A DNA stretch of 64,000 nucleotides. Origin: Lachnospira hominis (ex Liu et al. 2021) (GTDB lineage: Bacteria; Bacillota; Clostridia; Lachnospirales; Lachnospiraceae). The stretch covers positions 62,001 to 126,000 of the forward strand of contig NZ_JACOPD010000008.1 in NCBI RefSeq assembly GCF_014287955.1, written 5' to 3'. How positions within the stretch are numbered: position 1 is the stretch's first letter; the number at the start of each line of letters is the position of its first letter. The notes under the pieces were generated by a model, which saw nothing but the letters and a program-made list of their open reading frames with translations, was not told where the DNA came from and did no database searches. The translations under genes were made by a program, and so were the position numbers. Below are positions 41,908-51,847 of the stretch, one piece after another.

Positions 41908-43239
41908 ATGAATCTTGAAAAATATTTTGAAATAATGCATCTGACTGAAAAACTAAAAAATAATACAAGACATTCATGGCTTTCATCTGGAAGACGTGAA
42001 AGTGTTGCTGAGCACTGTTACAGGCTTACACTTATGGCTTATTTTATGAAGGATGAGTTTAAAGATGCAGACATAGATAAGGTAATCCGAATGTGTATGT
42101 TTCACGATATCGGGGAGGCGTTCACAGGCGACATTCCGACATTTGAAAAGAAAGAAAAAGACAGCCTTAAAGAAGAGAAAATAGTTGAAAATTGGATAGA
42201 TGAACTGCCAAAGCCGTATAAAAAAGAACTTCATGAACTGTTTAAAGAGATGGAAGAGCAGGTTACAACTGAAGCCAAACTGTATAAGGCACTTGACAGG
42301 ATGGAGGCGGTTATCCAGCATAACGAGGCTGATATAAGAACATGGCTGCCGTTAGAATATGAGTTGCAGCTCTCTTATGGTGAAAAAGAGGCGGCATTTA
42401 GTAAAGTGACTGAAAAACTAAAAGAACATGCAAATAACGATACAATAGAAAAGATAGAAAAAGCAAAATTTGCAGGTTATGTAAAGGAAGATATCAGCGA
42501 TGCAGTGCTATCAGATAATATCGGCATAATAAGGCTTGTTCTTGGTGCATGTTTTACTAATTGTTATATTGTATACAATATCAGGACGAATAACTGCCTG
42601 ATTATTGACCCGGCGGATGATGCAGAAAAGATAATTGATAATATCAGTAAAAATGGGCTGAAGCCACAGTATATTCTGGTGACGCATGGGCATACGGACC
42701 ACATACTTGCACTTGGTGCTTTGAAAGAAAAGTATAATATTCCTGTAGTTATCAGCAGGATTGATGCACCGCGTCTTCTTGATGAAGAACTGATAAATGA
42801 AAGACCATATGTTGAAGTGCCTTATAAAGCCGTATATCCATCTGTTTTATTAGGAGAGGGTGATGAAATCTGGCTTGATGATATAAGATTTGAAACCATG
42901 ATTTTACCGGGGCACACACCGGGTTCTGCTGCATTTAAGATTGATTTTAAAAACAGCACGGGACACAGAACAGATGAAAACAAAGATACAGCTGCCAAAT
43001 ATATGGATGCTGAAAATACAATATATCAGGTTGGTGATTCAAATGAACCGGATAATATAAAAGGCATAATTTTTACGGGTGATACCATGCTTGCGGGAGG
43101 ACACGGAAAGACAAGTCTGCCGGGTGGAAATGAAGAAGATATGATTAAGTCTTTACAGCGTTTAAAAGATATAGACGGAAATTATCTGATTTATCCGGGA
43201 CATAAGGAAATTACGACATTAAAAAAAGAAAGACAATAA
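41908..43239 (+). CDS. HD-domain hydrolase fused to metallo-beta-lactamase-fold hydrolase
   Basis: 443 residues. Residues 1-165 are an HD domain of the YfbR 5'-deoxynucleotidase type (ESVAEHCYRLTLMAYFM, MFHDIGEAFTGDIP). From about residue 200 a metallo-beta-lactamase fold follows: THGHTDH, ILPGHTPGS, FTGDTM and YPGHKE give the glyoxalase II-like zinc ligands. The two are usually separate proteins; here they are one frame with no stop between. Each half has its catalytic residues. AAAGGGAGAAG precedes the start. Confidence 0.85.
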   Translation: MNLEKYFEIMHLTEKLKNNTRHSWLSSGRRESVAEHCYRLTLMAYFMKDEFKDADIDKVIRMCMFHDIGEAFTGDIPTFEKKEKDSLKEEKIVENWIDELPKPYKKELHELFKEMEEQVTTEAKLYKALDRMEAVIQHNEADIRTWLPLEYELQLSYGEKEAAFSKVTEKLKEHANNDTIEKIEKAKFAGYVKEDISDAVLSDNIGIIRLVLGACFTNCYIVYNIRTNNCLIIDPADDAEKIIDNISKNGLKPQYILVTHGHTDHILALGALKEKYNIPVVISRIDAPRLLDEELINERPYVEVPYKAVYPSVLLGEGDEIWLDDIRFETMILPGHTPGSAAFKIDFKNSTGHRTDENKDTAAKYMDAENTIYQVGDSNEPDNIKGIIFTGDTMLAGGHGKTSLPGGNEEDMIKSLQRLKDIDGNYLIYPGHKEITTLKKERQ

Positions 43240-43243
43240 AAAC

Positions 43244-43301
43244 AGCGGATGAAAAACGAATCAGAAGGAAATATTCAGTTAGTTATCGTTTTTCATCCGC
43301 T
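43244..43301. terminator. bidirectional terminator
   Basis: Perfect 16-bp stem AGCGGATGAAAAACGA / TCGTTTTTCATCCGCT (43244-43259, 43286-43301) between convergent genes. Confidence 0.9.
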
Positions 43302-43391
43302 TAATTTTACAGGACATTTATTAAATTGGATTATTTAACCAACGTGTGTTGTATTGTAATACTAAAAAAATTTATAAAAATCTATAAAATA

Positions 43392-44780
43392 TTAAAATTC
43401 ATTTCCGGGAAATTTTGGAATTCCGTCAAAGCCAGGCTTTAAATCTTCGTCAGTCGGAATGTAGTCTGTCATTTCGCCGTTGTTGAACTTTTCGTAAGCA
43501 ACCATGTCGAAGTAACCTGTGCCTGTAAGACCAAATACAATAGTCTTTTCTTCGCCTGTTTCCTTGCATTTGAGAGCTTCGTCGATTGCAACACGGATTG
43601 CGTGGCTGCTTTCAGGAGCTGGAAGAATGCCTTCAACTCTTGCGAACTGTTCAGCTGCCTCAAATACAGAAGTCTGTTCTACACTTCTTGCTTCGATAAT
43701 TCCGTCATGGTAGAGCTGTGAAACAACAGGGCTCATACCGTGGTAGCGTAATCCGCCGGCGTGGTTGGCAGAAGGTATAAATCCGCTTCCGAGTGTATAC
43801 ATCTTAGCAAGAGGGCATACCTTTCCTGTATCGCAGAAATCATATGCAAACACGCCTCTTGTAAGACTTGGGCATGATGCAGGTTCAACCGCAATAATCT
43901 GATAGTCATGTTCACCGCGGAGCATTTCACCGGCAAATGGAGAAATAAGACCGCCGAGGTTTGAGCCGCCACCGGCACATCCGATGATAATATCAGGAAC
44001 AATATCATATTTTTCAAGAGCAGCTTTAGTCTCAAGACCGATTACAGTCTGGTGGAGAAGTACCTGATTGAGAACGCTTCCGAGAACATAGCGGTAACCT
44101 TCCTGGCGTGATTCGGCTTCGACTGCCTCAGAGATTGCACATCCGAGACTTCCTGTTGTGCCGGGATGTTCAGCAAGAATCTTCTTTCCGACTTCAGTAG
44201 TTGTGCTTGGAGAAGGAGTAACTTTTGCTCCGTATGTACGCATAACTTCACGTCTGAATGGCTTCTGTTCGTAAGAAACTTTTACCATATAAACCTGACA
44301 GTCAAGTCCGAAATAAGAGCATGCCATAGAAAGTGCAGTACCCCACTGACCGGCACCGGTCTCTGTTGTAACACCTTTAAGCCCCTGCTTTTTTGCATAA
44401 TAAGCCTGTGCGATAGCAGAGTTAAGTTTGTGGCTTCCGCTTGTGTTATTGCCTTCAAATTTATAGTAAATCTTAGCAGGTGTCTGCAATTTTTTCTCAA
44501 GACAATATGCACGGACAAGAGGTGACGGACGATACATCTTGTAGAAATCAACGATTTCTTCAGGAATAGGAATATATGCATTAGTTTCGTCAAGTTCCTG
44601 TGCGATTAATTCATCACAAAATACAGCTTTCAAATCATCTGCTGTCATTGGCTTTAAAGTTGCTGGATTGAGGAGCGGAGCCGGTTTATTTTTCATATCG
44701 GCACGTACGTTGTACCATGATTTTGGCAGCTCATCCTCTTTAAGATAAATTTTGTACGGAATTTTTTTCTCTGACCCCAT
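43392..44780 (-). CDS. TrpB2-type tryptophan synthase beta chain-like PLP enzyme
   Basis: 462 residues. The PLP lysine motif is FEGNNTSGSHKLNSAIAQAY (Lys near residue 115), and the phosphate-binding Gly loop is CAGGGSNLGG. Length and the long N-terminal extension fit TrpB2 rather than TrpB1. It makes tryptophan from indole and serine. It stands alone with no trpA nearby, as TrpB2 often does. AAGGAGTT precedes the ATG on the minus strand. Confidence 0.92.
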   Translation of the reverse strand: MGSEKKIPYKIYLKEDELPKSWYNVRADMKNKPAPLLNPATLKPMTADDLKAVFCDELIAQELDETNAYIPIPEEIVDFYKMYRPSPLVRAYCLEKKLQTPAKIYYKFEGNNTSGSHKLNSAIAQAYYAKKQGLKGVTTETGAGQWGTALSMACSYFGLDCQVYMVKVSYEQKPFRREVMRTYGAKVTPSPSTTTEVGKKILAEHPGTTGSLGCAISEAVEAESRQEGYRYVLGSVLNQVLLHQTVIGLETKAALEKYDIVPDIIIGCAGGGSNLGGLISPFAGEMLRGEHDYQIIAVEPASCPSLTRGVFAYDFCDTGKVCPLAKMYTLGSGFIPSANHAGGLRYHGMSPVVSQLYHDGIIEARSVEQTSVFEAAEQFARVEGILPAPESSHAIRVAIDEALKCKETGEEKTIVFGLTGTGYFDMVAYEKFNNGEMTDYIPTDEDLKPGFDGIPKFPGNEF

Positions 44781-44960
44781 AATAATAAATAACTCCTTTT
44801 GTTTTTAAAAAATATTTAAAATATCGTATCATAAATGGTGAAAATTAGCAATGATTAAAAGTGCATCAATATCAAATTTATTAAGAAAAAATACTTGCAT
44901 ACTTTGCGATAAAGCGATAATCTATCGGAGACACAAAACAGTAATTAGCGGAGATAAACA

Positions 44961-46823
44961 ATGGCAGGAATGGCGGATATGAAAAACAGAAAAAAAGATG
45001 TACTGCGAAAAGTCTTTGGATATGATTCATTCAGGACGGGGCAGGAGGAAATTGTGGATAACATACTTCTGGGACGCGATGTCTGTGGAATAATGCCTAC
45101 AGGAGCAGGTAAGTCAATATGTTACCAGCTTCCGGCGTTATTGCTTCCAGGCATAACAATAGTAGTATCTCCGCTTATTTCACTTATGATAGACCAGGTA
45201 AAAGCATTGAACGAGGCAGGGGTTCATGCAGCATACATAAACAGTGCCCTCACCGAAAACCAGATTACGAAAGCACTTTATAATGCGATGTGTGGCAGAT
45301 ACAAAATAGTCTATGTAGCACCGGAAAGACTTGAAACCAACAGATTTCTTGAATTTGTGCTTAATGCCGATATTTCGATGATTACGATAGATGAGGCACA
45401 CTGCATCTCACAGTGGGGACAGGATTTCAGACCAAGCTATCTTAAAATAGTGAATCTTATAAAAATGCTGCCTAAAAGACCTGTTGTAAGTGCATTTACA
45501 GCAACAGCAACGCAGGCAGTAAAAGATGATATTGTATGCGTGCTGGGACTGAATAATCCTTTTATAAAGGTGACCGGATTTGACAGGAGTAACCTGTATT
45601 TTGAAGTGCGTCAGCCGAATAATAAGGATGCAGAAGTGCTTAATTATGTGCTTTCTCACAGGGATGACAGTGGAATAATATATTGTGCCACAAGAAAAAA
45701 TGTTGACAAAGTATATGCGATGCTTGCTAAAAATGGAATTGCAGTTACAAGGTATCACGCCGGGCTTGATAATGATATGAGAAAAGCCAATCAGGAAGAT
45801 TTCATATATGATGAAAAACCGGTAATTGTGGCAACAAATGCGTTTGGCATGGGTATAGACAAGTCAAATGTAAGATATGTGCTTCATTATAATATGCCTC
45901 AGTGTATAGAAAATTATTATCAGGAAGCGGGAAGAGCCGGCCGTGATGGAGAACCTGCAGAATGTATATTGCTTTTTTCGCCGCAGGATGTTATTATCAA
46001 CGAATTCCTCATCGAAAATAAAGGGGAAAATAACGAATTTACTGAAGAGGAAAGAAAAGCTGTACATGACAATGATATACGCAGATTGAAAAAAATGCGT
46101 TACTACTGCAGTACAAAAGAGTGTCTGAGAGAATACATGCTAAACTATTTTGGCGAGTATTCAGGAAAAGATGACTGTGGCAACTGCAGCAACTGTTCTG
46201 CAGTATTTGAAGAAAAGGATGTAACAAATACAGCTTCAGTTATTATTAAGACAATAAAAGAGTGTCATGAAAGATTTGGAACATCAGTAATAACAGGGAC
46301 GATTCGCGGTGAAAATAAGGCAAAACTAAGAAGTTACGGAGTTGACAGGTATTCGACATTCGGAATGTGCCGTCAGATGAGTGAAAGCTTTATAAAAGGC
46401 GTTATTGACAAGATGCTGCTTGATGGGTATCTTAGGGAAACGGATGATATGTACAGAATTCTTAAACTTACAGAAACTTCAGATATGCTGATATCAGGTG
46501 AAGAGCATCTTATTATGAAATGGTCGGAACGAAAAGAAGAATTCAAAAAAGAAAAGCGTACACCAAAAAGCCTCGATGCAGACGGCCTTATGCTGTTTGA
46601 AAGACTGCGTATGTTAAGAATTGATATTGCACGAAATGAAAATGTGCCGCCATATATAGTCTTTTCAGATAAGGCACTTACTGATATGTGCATAAAAAGA
46701 CCACATACAAAAGCAGAAATGCTTAATGTAAACGGTGTTGGTGAAAATAAATACGAAAGATACGGAAAAGAATTTCTTAAATGTATAAAAGAACACGAAA
46801 ATCAGGAGGATACACATGGTTAA
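44961..46823 (+). CDS. recQ: RecQ-family ATP-dependent DNA helicase
   Basis: 620 residues. Walker A MPTGAGKS, DEAH box MITIDEAHCISQWGQDFRPS, motif VI QEAGRAGRDG. The zinc-binding Cys of the RecQ-C-terminal domain lie in STKECLREYM and DDCGNCSNC, and an HRDC domain at the end contains NVPPYIVFSDKALTDMCIKR. A 3'-5' helicase for recombination and repair. The 3' end overlaps the MATE gene by 8 nt. Confidence 0.92.
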   Translation: MAGMADMKNRKKDVLRKVFGYDSFRTGQEEIVDNILLGRDVCGIMPTGAGKSICYQLPALLLPGITIVVSPLISLMIDQVKALNEAGVHAAYINSALTENQITKALYNAMCGRYKIVYVAPERLETNRFLEFVLNADISMITIDEAHCISQWGQDFRPSYLKIVNLIKMLPKRPVVSAFTATATQAVKDDIVCVLGLNNPFIKVTGFDRSNLYFEVRQPNNKDAEVLNYVLSHRDDSGIIYCATRKNVDKVYAMLAKNGIAVTRYHAGLDNDMRKANQEDFIYDEKPVIVATNAFGMGIDKSNVRYVLHYNMPQCIENYYQEAGRAGRDGEPAECILLFSPQDVIINEFLIENKGENNEFTEEERKAVHDNDIRRLKKMRYYCSTKECLREYMLNYFGEYSGKDDCGNCSNCSAVFEEKDVTNTASVIIKTIKECHERFGTSVITGTIRGENKAKLRSYGVDRYSTFGMCRQMSESFIKGVIDKMLLDGYLRETDDMYRILKLTETSDMLISGEEHLIMKWSERKEEFKKEKRTPKSLDADGLMLFERLRMLRIDIARNENVPPYIVFSDKALTDMCIKRPHTKAEMLNVNGVGENKYERYGKEFLKCIKEHENQEDTHG

Positions 46824-48159
46824 AGACATGACAAAAGGTTCGCCGATGAAACTGATTCTTGGATTTGCAATTCCTATGCTTATGGGAATGCTTTTTCAGC
46901 AGTTTTACAATCTGGTGGACACAATGATTGTTGGAAAAACATTAGGCGTAGATGCACTTGCGGGCGTTGGAGCTACGGCGTGCATTAACTTTATGATTAT
47001 TGGTTTCTGCATGGGAGTATGTAACGGATTTGCGATTCCTGTTGCACAGCAGTTTGGAGCAGGCAAATATTCGGAACTCAGAAAGTATGTATACAATGGA
47101 TATATTTGCAGCATTATATTTTCGGTTGTGCTGACGGTCGCATCAGTTGTGGGCTGCCGCGGTATACTTACACTTTTAAGGACACCTTCCAATATTTATG
47201 AGCATGCATATGCATATATTGTTGTAATATTTGCGGGAATACCAACAGTTTTCCTTTATAATATGGTTTCCGGTGTAATCCGTTCACTTGGTGACAGCAA
47301 GACACCTGTATATTTTCTTGTTGTTTCGGCAGTTATAAATATAATACTTGATTTTGTATTTATTCTTGTATTTAAAATGGGAGTTGCCGGGGCTGCATGG
47401 GCGACAGACATATCACAGCTTATATCAGGTGTGGCATGTTATGTTTATATGAATAAAAAATATGATATACTGAAATTCCAGAAGCAGGAGAAGAAGTTTA
47501 AAAAGGTTTATGTTAAGAATCTTTGCATAAATGGAATTCCTATGGGACTGCAGTATTCAATCACTGCAATAGGAAGTGTAATTCTTCAGGCAGCAGTTAA
47601 TACGCTTGGTTCAGTCTATGTTGCAGCAATGACAGCAGGCTCAAAGATATTTACATTTACATGTTGTCCGTTTGATGCACTCGGTTCGACGATGGCAACA
47701 TATGGCGGTCAGAACGTAGGAGCCGGCAAAACGGAGCGTCTCGGAAAGGGAATTAAGGCTGCGGGAATAATAGGAATTATATACAGCATTGTTGCATTTG
47801 TTCTTTTATATTTCTTTGCAAGTTACATTGCACTTCTGTTTGTGGCAGCATCAGAGACAGAGATAATAAGACTGACACATCAGTTTATTGTATATTCGGC
47901 ATTGTTCTATATACCGCTTACATTTGTCAATGTAATAAGATTTTGCATACAGGGTATGGGATTTTCAACATTTGCAATACTTGCGGGAGTGTTTGAGATG
48001 GCGGCAAGAACATTTGCGGCAGTTATGCTGGTTCCGGTTATGGGATATAGCGGTGCGTGTCTTGCAAATCCGCTCGCATGGATTGCAGCGGACATATTCT
48101 TGTTCCCAGCATTTATGTATTGTAAAAAACGACTTGAGAGAGCAGGAAAAACAGCATAA
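46816..48159 (+). CDS. MATE-family efflux transporter
   Basis: 447 residues, about 12 membrane segments. The opening PMKLILGFAIPMLMGMLFQQ and FYNLVDTMIVGKTLG are typical of the DinF/NorM-like MATE group. It exports cationic compounds with Na+ or H+. AGGAGGATACAC lies within the recQ end, so translation is coupled. Confidence 0.9.
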   Translation: MVKDMTKGSPMKLILGFAIPMLMGMLFQQFYNLVDTMIVGKTLGVDALAGVGATACINFMIIGFCMGVCNGFAIPVAQQFGAGKYSELRKYVYNGYICSIIFSVVLTVASVVGCRGILTLLRTPSNIYEHAYAYIVVIFAGIPTVFLYNMVSGVIRSLGDSKTPVYFLVVSAVINIILDFVFILVFKMGVAGAAWATDISQLISGVACYVYMNKKYDILKFQKQEKKFKKVYVKNLCINGIPMGLQYSITAIGSVILQAAVNTLGSVYVAAMTAGSKIFTFTCCPFDALGSTMATYGGQNVGAGKTERLGKGIKAAGIIGIIYSIVAFVLLYFFASYIALLFVAASETEIIRLTHQFIVYSALFYIPLTFVNVIRFCIQGMGFSTFAILAGVFEMAARTFAAVMLVPVMGYSGACLANPLAWIAADIFLFPAFMYCKKRLERAGKTA

Positions 48160-48170
48160 AGAAAAGATAA

Positions 48171-48222
48171 AAAGCTTCGCATCCGTGAATAAAGCAATTC
48201 TCACGGACAGTGAAGCTTTTTG
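48171..48222. terminator. bidirectional terminator
   Basis: Two-part stem AAAGCTTC ... TCCGTGA / TCACGGA ... GAAGCTTT (48171-48188, 48201-48219) then T5, between convergent MATE and mgtE genes. Confidence 0.85.
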
Positions 48223-48273
48223 TAAGCTTTGCACATCAATGTTACAGATGGCATATTTTGTGCAGATGTATAT

Positions 48274-49701
48274 TTAAAAATGCATGATTTCTATTAAGAA
48301 AATCCATGCGAGTCCATAGTATGTCACGACGGCAACAAGGTCGTTTACTGTTGTGATAAGCGGACCTGAAGCAACTGCCGGGTCGATATGGATTTTTTTG
48401 AAAAACATAGGTATAAGTGTTCCCACAAGGCTTGATATAAGCATTGCAAGCATAAGTGCAGCACCGATACAGAGTGAGATGCTGAATGAAAACAGTATTG
48501 ATGCACCCTTAAAAAAGTGGATATAGCTGCCAATGCATACAAGTGATAATATGCCGAGAATCAGTCCGTTGATAAGACCGACGCGGCCTTCTTTAAACAC
48601 AAGTCCGAATTTTTGTCTGGCAGTCAGATCTTCATCCATGAGAACACGGATAGTAACAGCGAGTGACTGCGTACCTACATTTCCGGCCATATCAAGTATA
48701 AGTGACTGGAAACACATAACAATAGTAAGCTGGGCAACTACAGTTTCAAACATTCCTACAACAGATGAAACAACAAGTCCGAGACCGAGAAGTATAATCA
48801 GCCATGGCAGACGTTTTTTGATACTCTGTTTTAGCGGCTCATGCAAGTCCTCTTCAGAAGTAAGACCGGCAAGCATGGCGTAATCTTCACCCATTTCATC
48901 ATCAACGACTTTAACAATATCCTGTGCGGTTATAACTCCTAAAAGCCTGTTATTTTCATCGAGTGCAGGAATAGAATCCTCTGAGTAATCTTTAATCCAT
49001 TCGATACAATCGTCAATATCTTCTTTGGCATAGACGAAAGGATATGACGTTACAATTAAATCTGAGAGCGGCATATCAGCTCTGGCTATGATAAGCTCAT
49101 TAAGGCTTATGGCACCACAGAAAACATCATTTTCATCTTCAACATAGATTGTAGAAATATTATCATTTTCGGCGGCCTGATTTACAAGCTCACGCATAGC
49201 CTGTTTAATTGTAAGTGTAGAGTGGATTAAAACGAAATTTGTTGTCATTTTGCTGCCTATCTGGTCATCGTCAAATGAAGAGATAAGAGCAATGTCACGT
49301 CTTGCATCATTACCTATAAGCTCGATTAAATCATCGCGTGTTTTTTTATCAAGGTGCTGGAGAACAAAAACTGCTTTGTCAGCGTCCATTTCGGATACAA
49401 CAGCAGCTTTCTTCTTGATATCGAGCTCCTTGAAATATGTCGGAATATTGTCTTCGTCAACATATTCAAATATATCTGAAAGCTCGTCAATATTAAGCAG
49501 CCTGTATAATCTCTGTCTTTCTGATATGCTCATGCTGTCAAGTGCAGCGGCAATATCATTTTCGTGATAATCAAGCAGCTTGTCTTTAATCTGTGCAGGG
49601 GATGCGTTGCTTCTGATAATAGAAGCGATTTCCTTTTCGTAGTCAGGTTTTGCTGAAGAAAGTTCCTCAGCAGTTGTGTTTACGATGTCTTTTTCTTCCA
49701 T
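48274..49701 (-). CDS. mgtE: magnesium transporter MgtE
   Basis: 475 residues from ATG 49701 (AAAGGAG on the minus strand). Order: MgtE N-domain (superhelical, residues about 30-130), two CBS domains (about 135-260: TMTTNFVLI-like SKMTTNFVLIHSTLTIKQAM, and LLGVITAQDIVKVVD), then five membrane segments with the pore motif GNVGTQSLAVTIR. Mg2+ channel closed by Mg2+ binding to the CBS part. It is preceded by a leader with a small ORF and a terminator. Confidence 0.93.
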   Translation of the reverse strand: MEEKDIVNTTAEELSSAKPDYEKEIASIIRSNASPAQIKDKLLDYHENDIAAALDSMSISERQRLYRLLNIDELSDIFEYVDEDNIPTYFKELDIKKKAAVVSEMDADKAVFVLQHLDKKTRDDLIELIGNDARRDIALISSFDDDQIGSKMTTNFVLIHSTLTIKQAMRELVNQAAENDNISTIYVEDENDVFCGAISLNELIIARADMPLSDLIVTSYPFVYAKEDIDDCIEWIKDYSEDSIPALDENNRLLGVITAQDIVKVVDDEMGEDYAMLAGLTSEEDLHEPLKQSIKKRLPWLIILLGLGLVVSSVVGMFETVVAQLTIVMCFQSLILDMAGNVGTQSLAVTIRVLMDEDLTARQKFGLVFKEGRVGLINGLILGILSLVCIGSYIHFFKGASILFSFSISLCIGAALMLAMLISSLVGTLIPMFFKKIHIDPAVASGPLITTVNDLVAVVTYYGLAWIFLIEIMHF

Positions 49702-49777
49702 CACAATCTCCTTTCATATTCAGTTAGAAATAGTCTGTAGCGACCGGACATGAAAATCATTGCCAGAAAAAGCAGGA

Positions 49778-49807
49778 GAAAAAAATCCGATGCAGATAAC
49801 CGGATTT
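49778..49807 (-). terminator. terminator in the mgtE leader (attenuator)
   Basis: Stem AAATCCG / CGGATTT (49783-49789, 49801-49807), followed on the minus strand by TTTTTTT, 77 nt before the mgtE start. Confidence 0.65.
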
Positions 49808-49840
49808 ATGAAAGTTTTTCATATTTAGAAATGAAGAAAT

Positions 49841-49963
49841 CTATAGACTTAAAATGAGACCCGCCATGACAAAAGTGCCGGGTTTAAAATCTATATTCTT
49901 ATATGAATTCTTCTGATTTTTGCAGACAATGATGCTACTTCGCCCGTAACTGTCGTCAGTCAT
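49841..49963 (-). CDS. 40-residue leader ORF upstream of mgtE
   Basis: ATG 49963 behind a good GAGGTGA ribosome site, TAG at 49841. Starts MTDDSYGRSSIIVCKN and ends with a hydrophobic VMAGLILSL; its last third overlaps an ACCCG / CGGGT hairpin (49859-49883). It lies between the promoter and the leader terminator of mgtE. It may be a regulatory leader peptide. Confidence 0.45.
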   Translation of the reverse strand: MTDDSYGRSSIIVCKNQKNSYKNIDFKPGTFVMAGLILSL

Positions 49964-50027
49964 GATCTCACCTCGTTTTCATAAAATAATATTAAAAATA
50001 AATATGCGGAAAAATCCCACAAAGAAG

Positions 50028-50057
50028 ATTATAGTTCACTGCAAATAAAAAAGTCAA
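50028..50057 (-). promoter_or_regulatory. promoter of the mgtE leader transcript
   Basis: Minus strand TTGACT (50057-50052), 18-bp spacer, TATAAT (50033-50028), about 65 bp before the leader ORF. Confidence 0.65.
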
Positions 50058-50096
50058 GAAATAATATTATAAATATTATGAGCTGTTATATAAAAA

Positions 50097-50145
50097 GACA
50101 ACCATATATAAGCAGATAAATTTATGGCTTATATAATGGCTGTCT
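50097..50145 (-). terminator. terminator after spoIIID
   Basis: Long stem AGACAACCATATATAAGC / GCTTATATAATGGCTGTCT (50097-50114, 50127-50145), just downstream of spoIIID; T-rich on either side. Confidence 0.7.
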
Positions 50146-50159
50146 CTATTATTAAAAAA

Positions 50160-50435
50160 TCAAATATTTTTTGACGTATGTAAATTGTGTTCATGAAGAT
50201 ATTTTTCTTTGGTTGCAAGACCACCTCGTATGTGTCGTTCCTGTTTGTTAATGTCAAGAACCTTTCTTGCCTCACTTGCGAGTGAGGGATTAATACGTGC
50301 TAATCTTGAAGTGACATCTTTGTGAACAGTGCTTTTGCTGACACCGAATTTTCTTGCCGTCTGACGGACAGTAGCTTTTGTTTCGATAATATATTCAGCA
50401 GTTTTTATAGCCCGTTCTTCGATATAACCTTTCAA
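50160..50435 (-). CDS. spoIIID: sporulation transcription regulator SpoIIID
   Basis: 91 residues. IEERAIKTAEYIIETKATVR, QTARKFGVSKSTVHKDVTSR and LARINPSLASEARKVLDINK are the conserved SpoIIID HTH. It controls mother-cell gene expression under sigma-E. Together with mbl and rod genes nearby it keeps part of the spoIIID-mbl-flhO-flhP order known from Bacillus. Marks the organism as spore-forming or descended from spore formers. Confidence 0.95.
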   Translation of the reverse strand: MKGYIEERAIKTAEYIIETKATVRQTARKFGVSKSTVHKDVTSRLARINPSLASEARKVLDINKQERHIRGGLATKEKYLHEHNLHTSKNI

Positions 50436-50516
50436 TCAAAACCCCTGCATATTTGTTTGTATATCATATTCAATAATTAAGACAAATATGACCTCAAAGC
50501 GTTTTGAAAATATAGA

Positions 50517-51632
50517 TTAAAGAATGGATGTTATAGTTAAATCAGGTGCTGCAGATAAATCAATAAATTTATCTTTGCAACGTATAACCGGTCTGCTTAA
50601 ACTTCTGTCGTTAATGAGTACAACTTCACCTGTCTCGCCATTTGAAAGTTTGACATTGTTGTGAATGTATGATGATGCAACATTTTTAAAGAATGGAAGT
50701 GCAAATTTAGGATCAAGTGTTGAAAAACACTCTTGTTCCATAAGATGTATAACTGTAAAAGGACATACAGCACTTCTGTAAACTCTGTCTGATGTCATTG
50801 CGTCATAAATGTCGGCAATTGCAATTATTTTTGCAAAATCAGGAATCTTATCGCTTGTAAGTCCAAAAGGATAGCCTGTACCATCACATTTTTCATGATG
50901 AAGCAGACACGCTTCTTTAACTCTTGAGTCGATATCTTTATCTTTTATAATATCATAACCTTCGTTTACATGGGCTTTCATAACCTCAAATTCAGTAGGT
51001 GTAAGCTTGCCTGGTTTTTCAAGAATTTTCCTAGGAATACGGACTTTGCCTATATCATGTAAAAGACCACACAGTGTAAGAACATGCACATCTTCTTCGG
51101 AATAACCGAGCCATTCACCTATAATAGATGCAACAAGTGCAACATTTACGCTATGGGCATAAGTAAGGTCGTCAAACTGGCGTAAACTGTGCAGCATGTC
51201 AAACATCTGAAGTTTGTTTGAATATGTATTCATGAGAGAAAGGGGATAAGTAAGAAGTTCATCCACGTCAACATCTGCATTACGGTTTACAATATCATTT
51301 AACTGTGATTTTAAATCAGAAATTCCTTCATTGTATTCTTTACAGAAAGCTTTGAATTCTTTACTGTTTCTTACCTTTTCGTAATATGTAGAATTGTCAT
51401 TCTCGACAGGTCTTACAGGTTCGGTGTAATCTTTATCAATAATCTCGATTTCAAGGATATGGTTTGCAGAAATCTTTGCAATCATATCCATATCAAGCTT
51501 TGTGCCTGAAGCAGCAATAAGAGAGCCATCGCTGTTAAGAACATCTTTAGAAAGAGTCATTCCGTCATCGGCATCAAAAATAAACACTGTCTTTGTATGT
51601 ATGTTATTAGATGATGAATTATTATCTGACAT
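50517..51632 (-). CDS. HD-GYP cyclic-di-GMP phosphodiesterase-like protein
   Basis: 371 residues from ATG 51632 (GGGGGTA upstream; the 52-codon hydrophobic extension in the leader is rejected). N-terminal ~120 residues resemble the partner domain of HD-GYP proteins; the catalytic part has LLHDIGKVRIPRKIL, HHEKCDGTGYPFGL (HHE and GYP boxes) and IADIYDAMTSDRVYR. It should hydrolyse cyclic-di-GMP, linking to motility control. Confidence 0.88.
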   Translation of the reverse strand: MSDNNSSSNNIHTKTVFIFDADDGMTLSKDVLNSDGSLIAASGTKLDMDMIAKISANHILEIEIIDKDYTEPVRPVENDNSTYYEKVRNSKEFKAFCKEYNEGISDLKSQLNDIVNRNADVDVDELLTYPLSLMNTYSNKLQMFDMLHSLRQFDDLTYAHSVNVALVASIIGEWLGYSEEDVHVLTLCGLLHDIGKVRIPRKILEKPGKLTPTEFEVMKAHVNEGYDIIKDKDIDSRVKEACLLHHEKCDGTGYPFGLTSDKIPDFAKIIAIADIYDAMTSDRVYRSAVCPFTVIHLMEQECFSTLDPKFALPFFKNVASSYIHNNVKLSNGETGEVVLINDRSLSRPVIRCKDKFIDLSAAPDLTITSIL

Positions 51633-51847
51633 AATTAAAATACCCCCGTTTAGATATAAAATAATATCGGCATTTGAATATGATTTTATTATAGAAAAAA
51701 TGGGGCAAATTGTCAATTTTATAAAATAAAATAAAATATATTTCGGTAAAAACACTTGACTAGTAAGTATTAATTGTGTAATATTCATTTGAAATAAAAA
51801 TATAACGAGTGAGTATCATGTAGCGGTATGCTTTATGATATTACATC

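Noticed and set aside
49705..49970. M-box (ykoK) magnesium riboswitch upstream of mgtE
   Set aside because: None of the conserved M-box core segments could be found; a leader ORF with an attenuator fits better.
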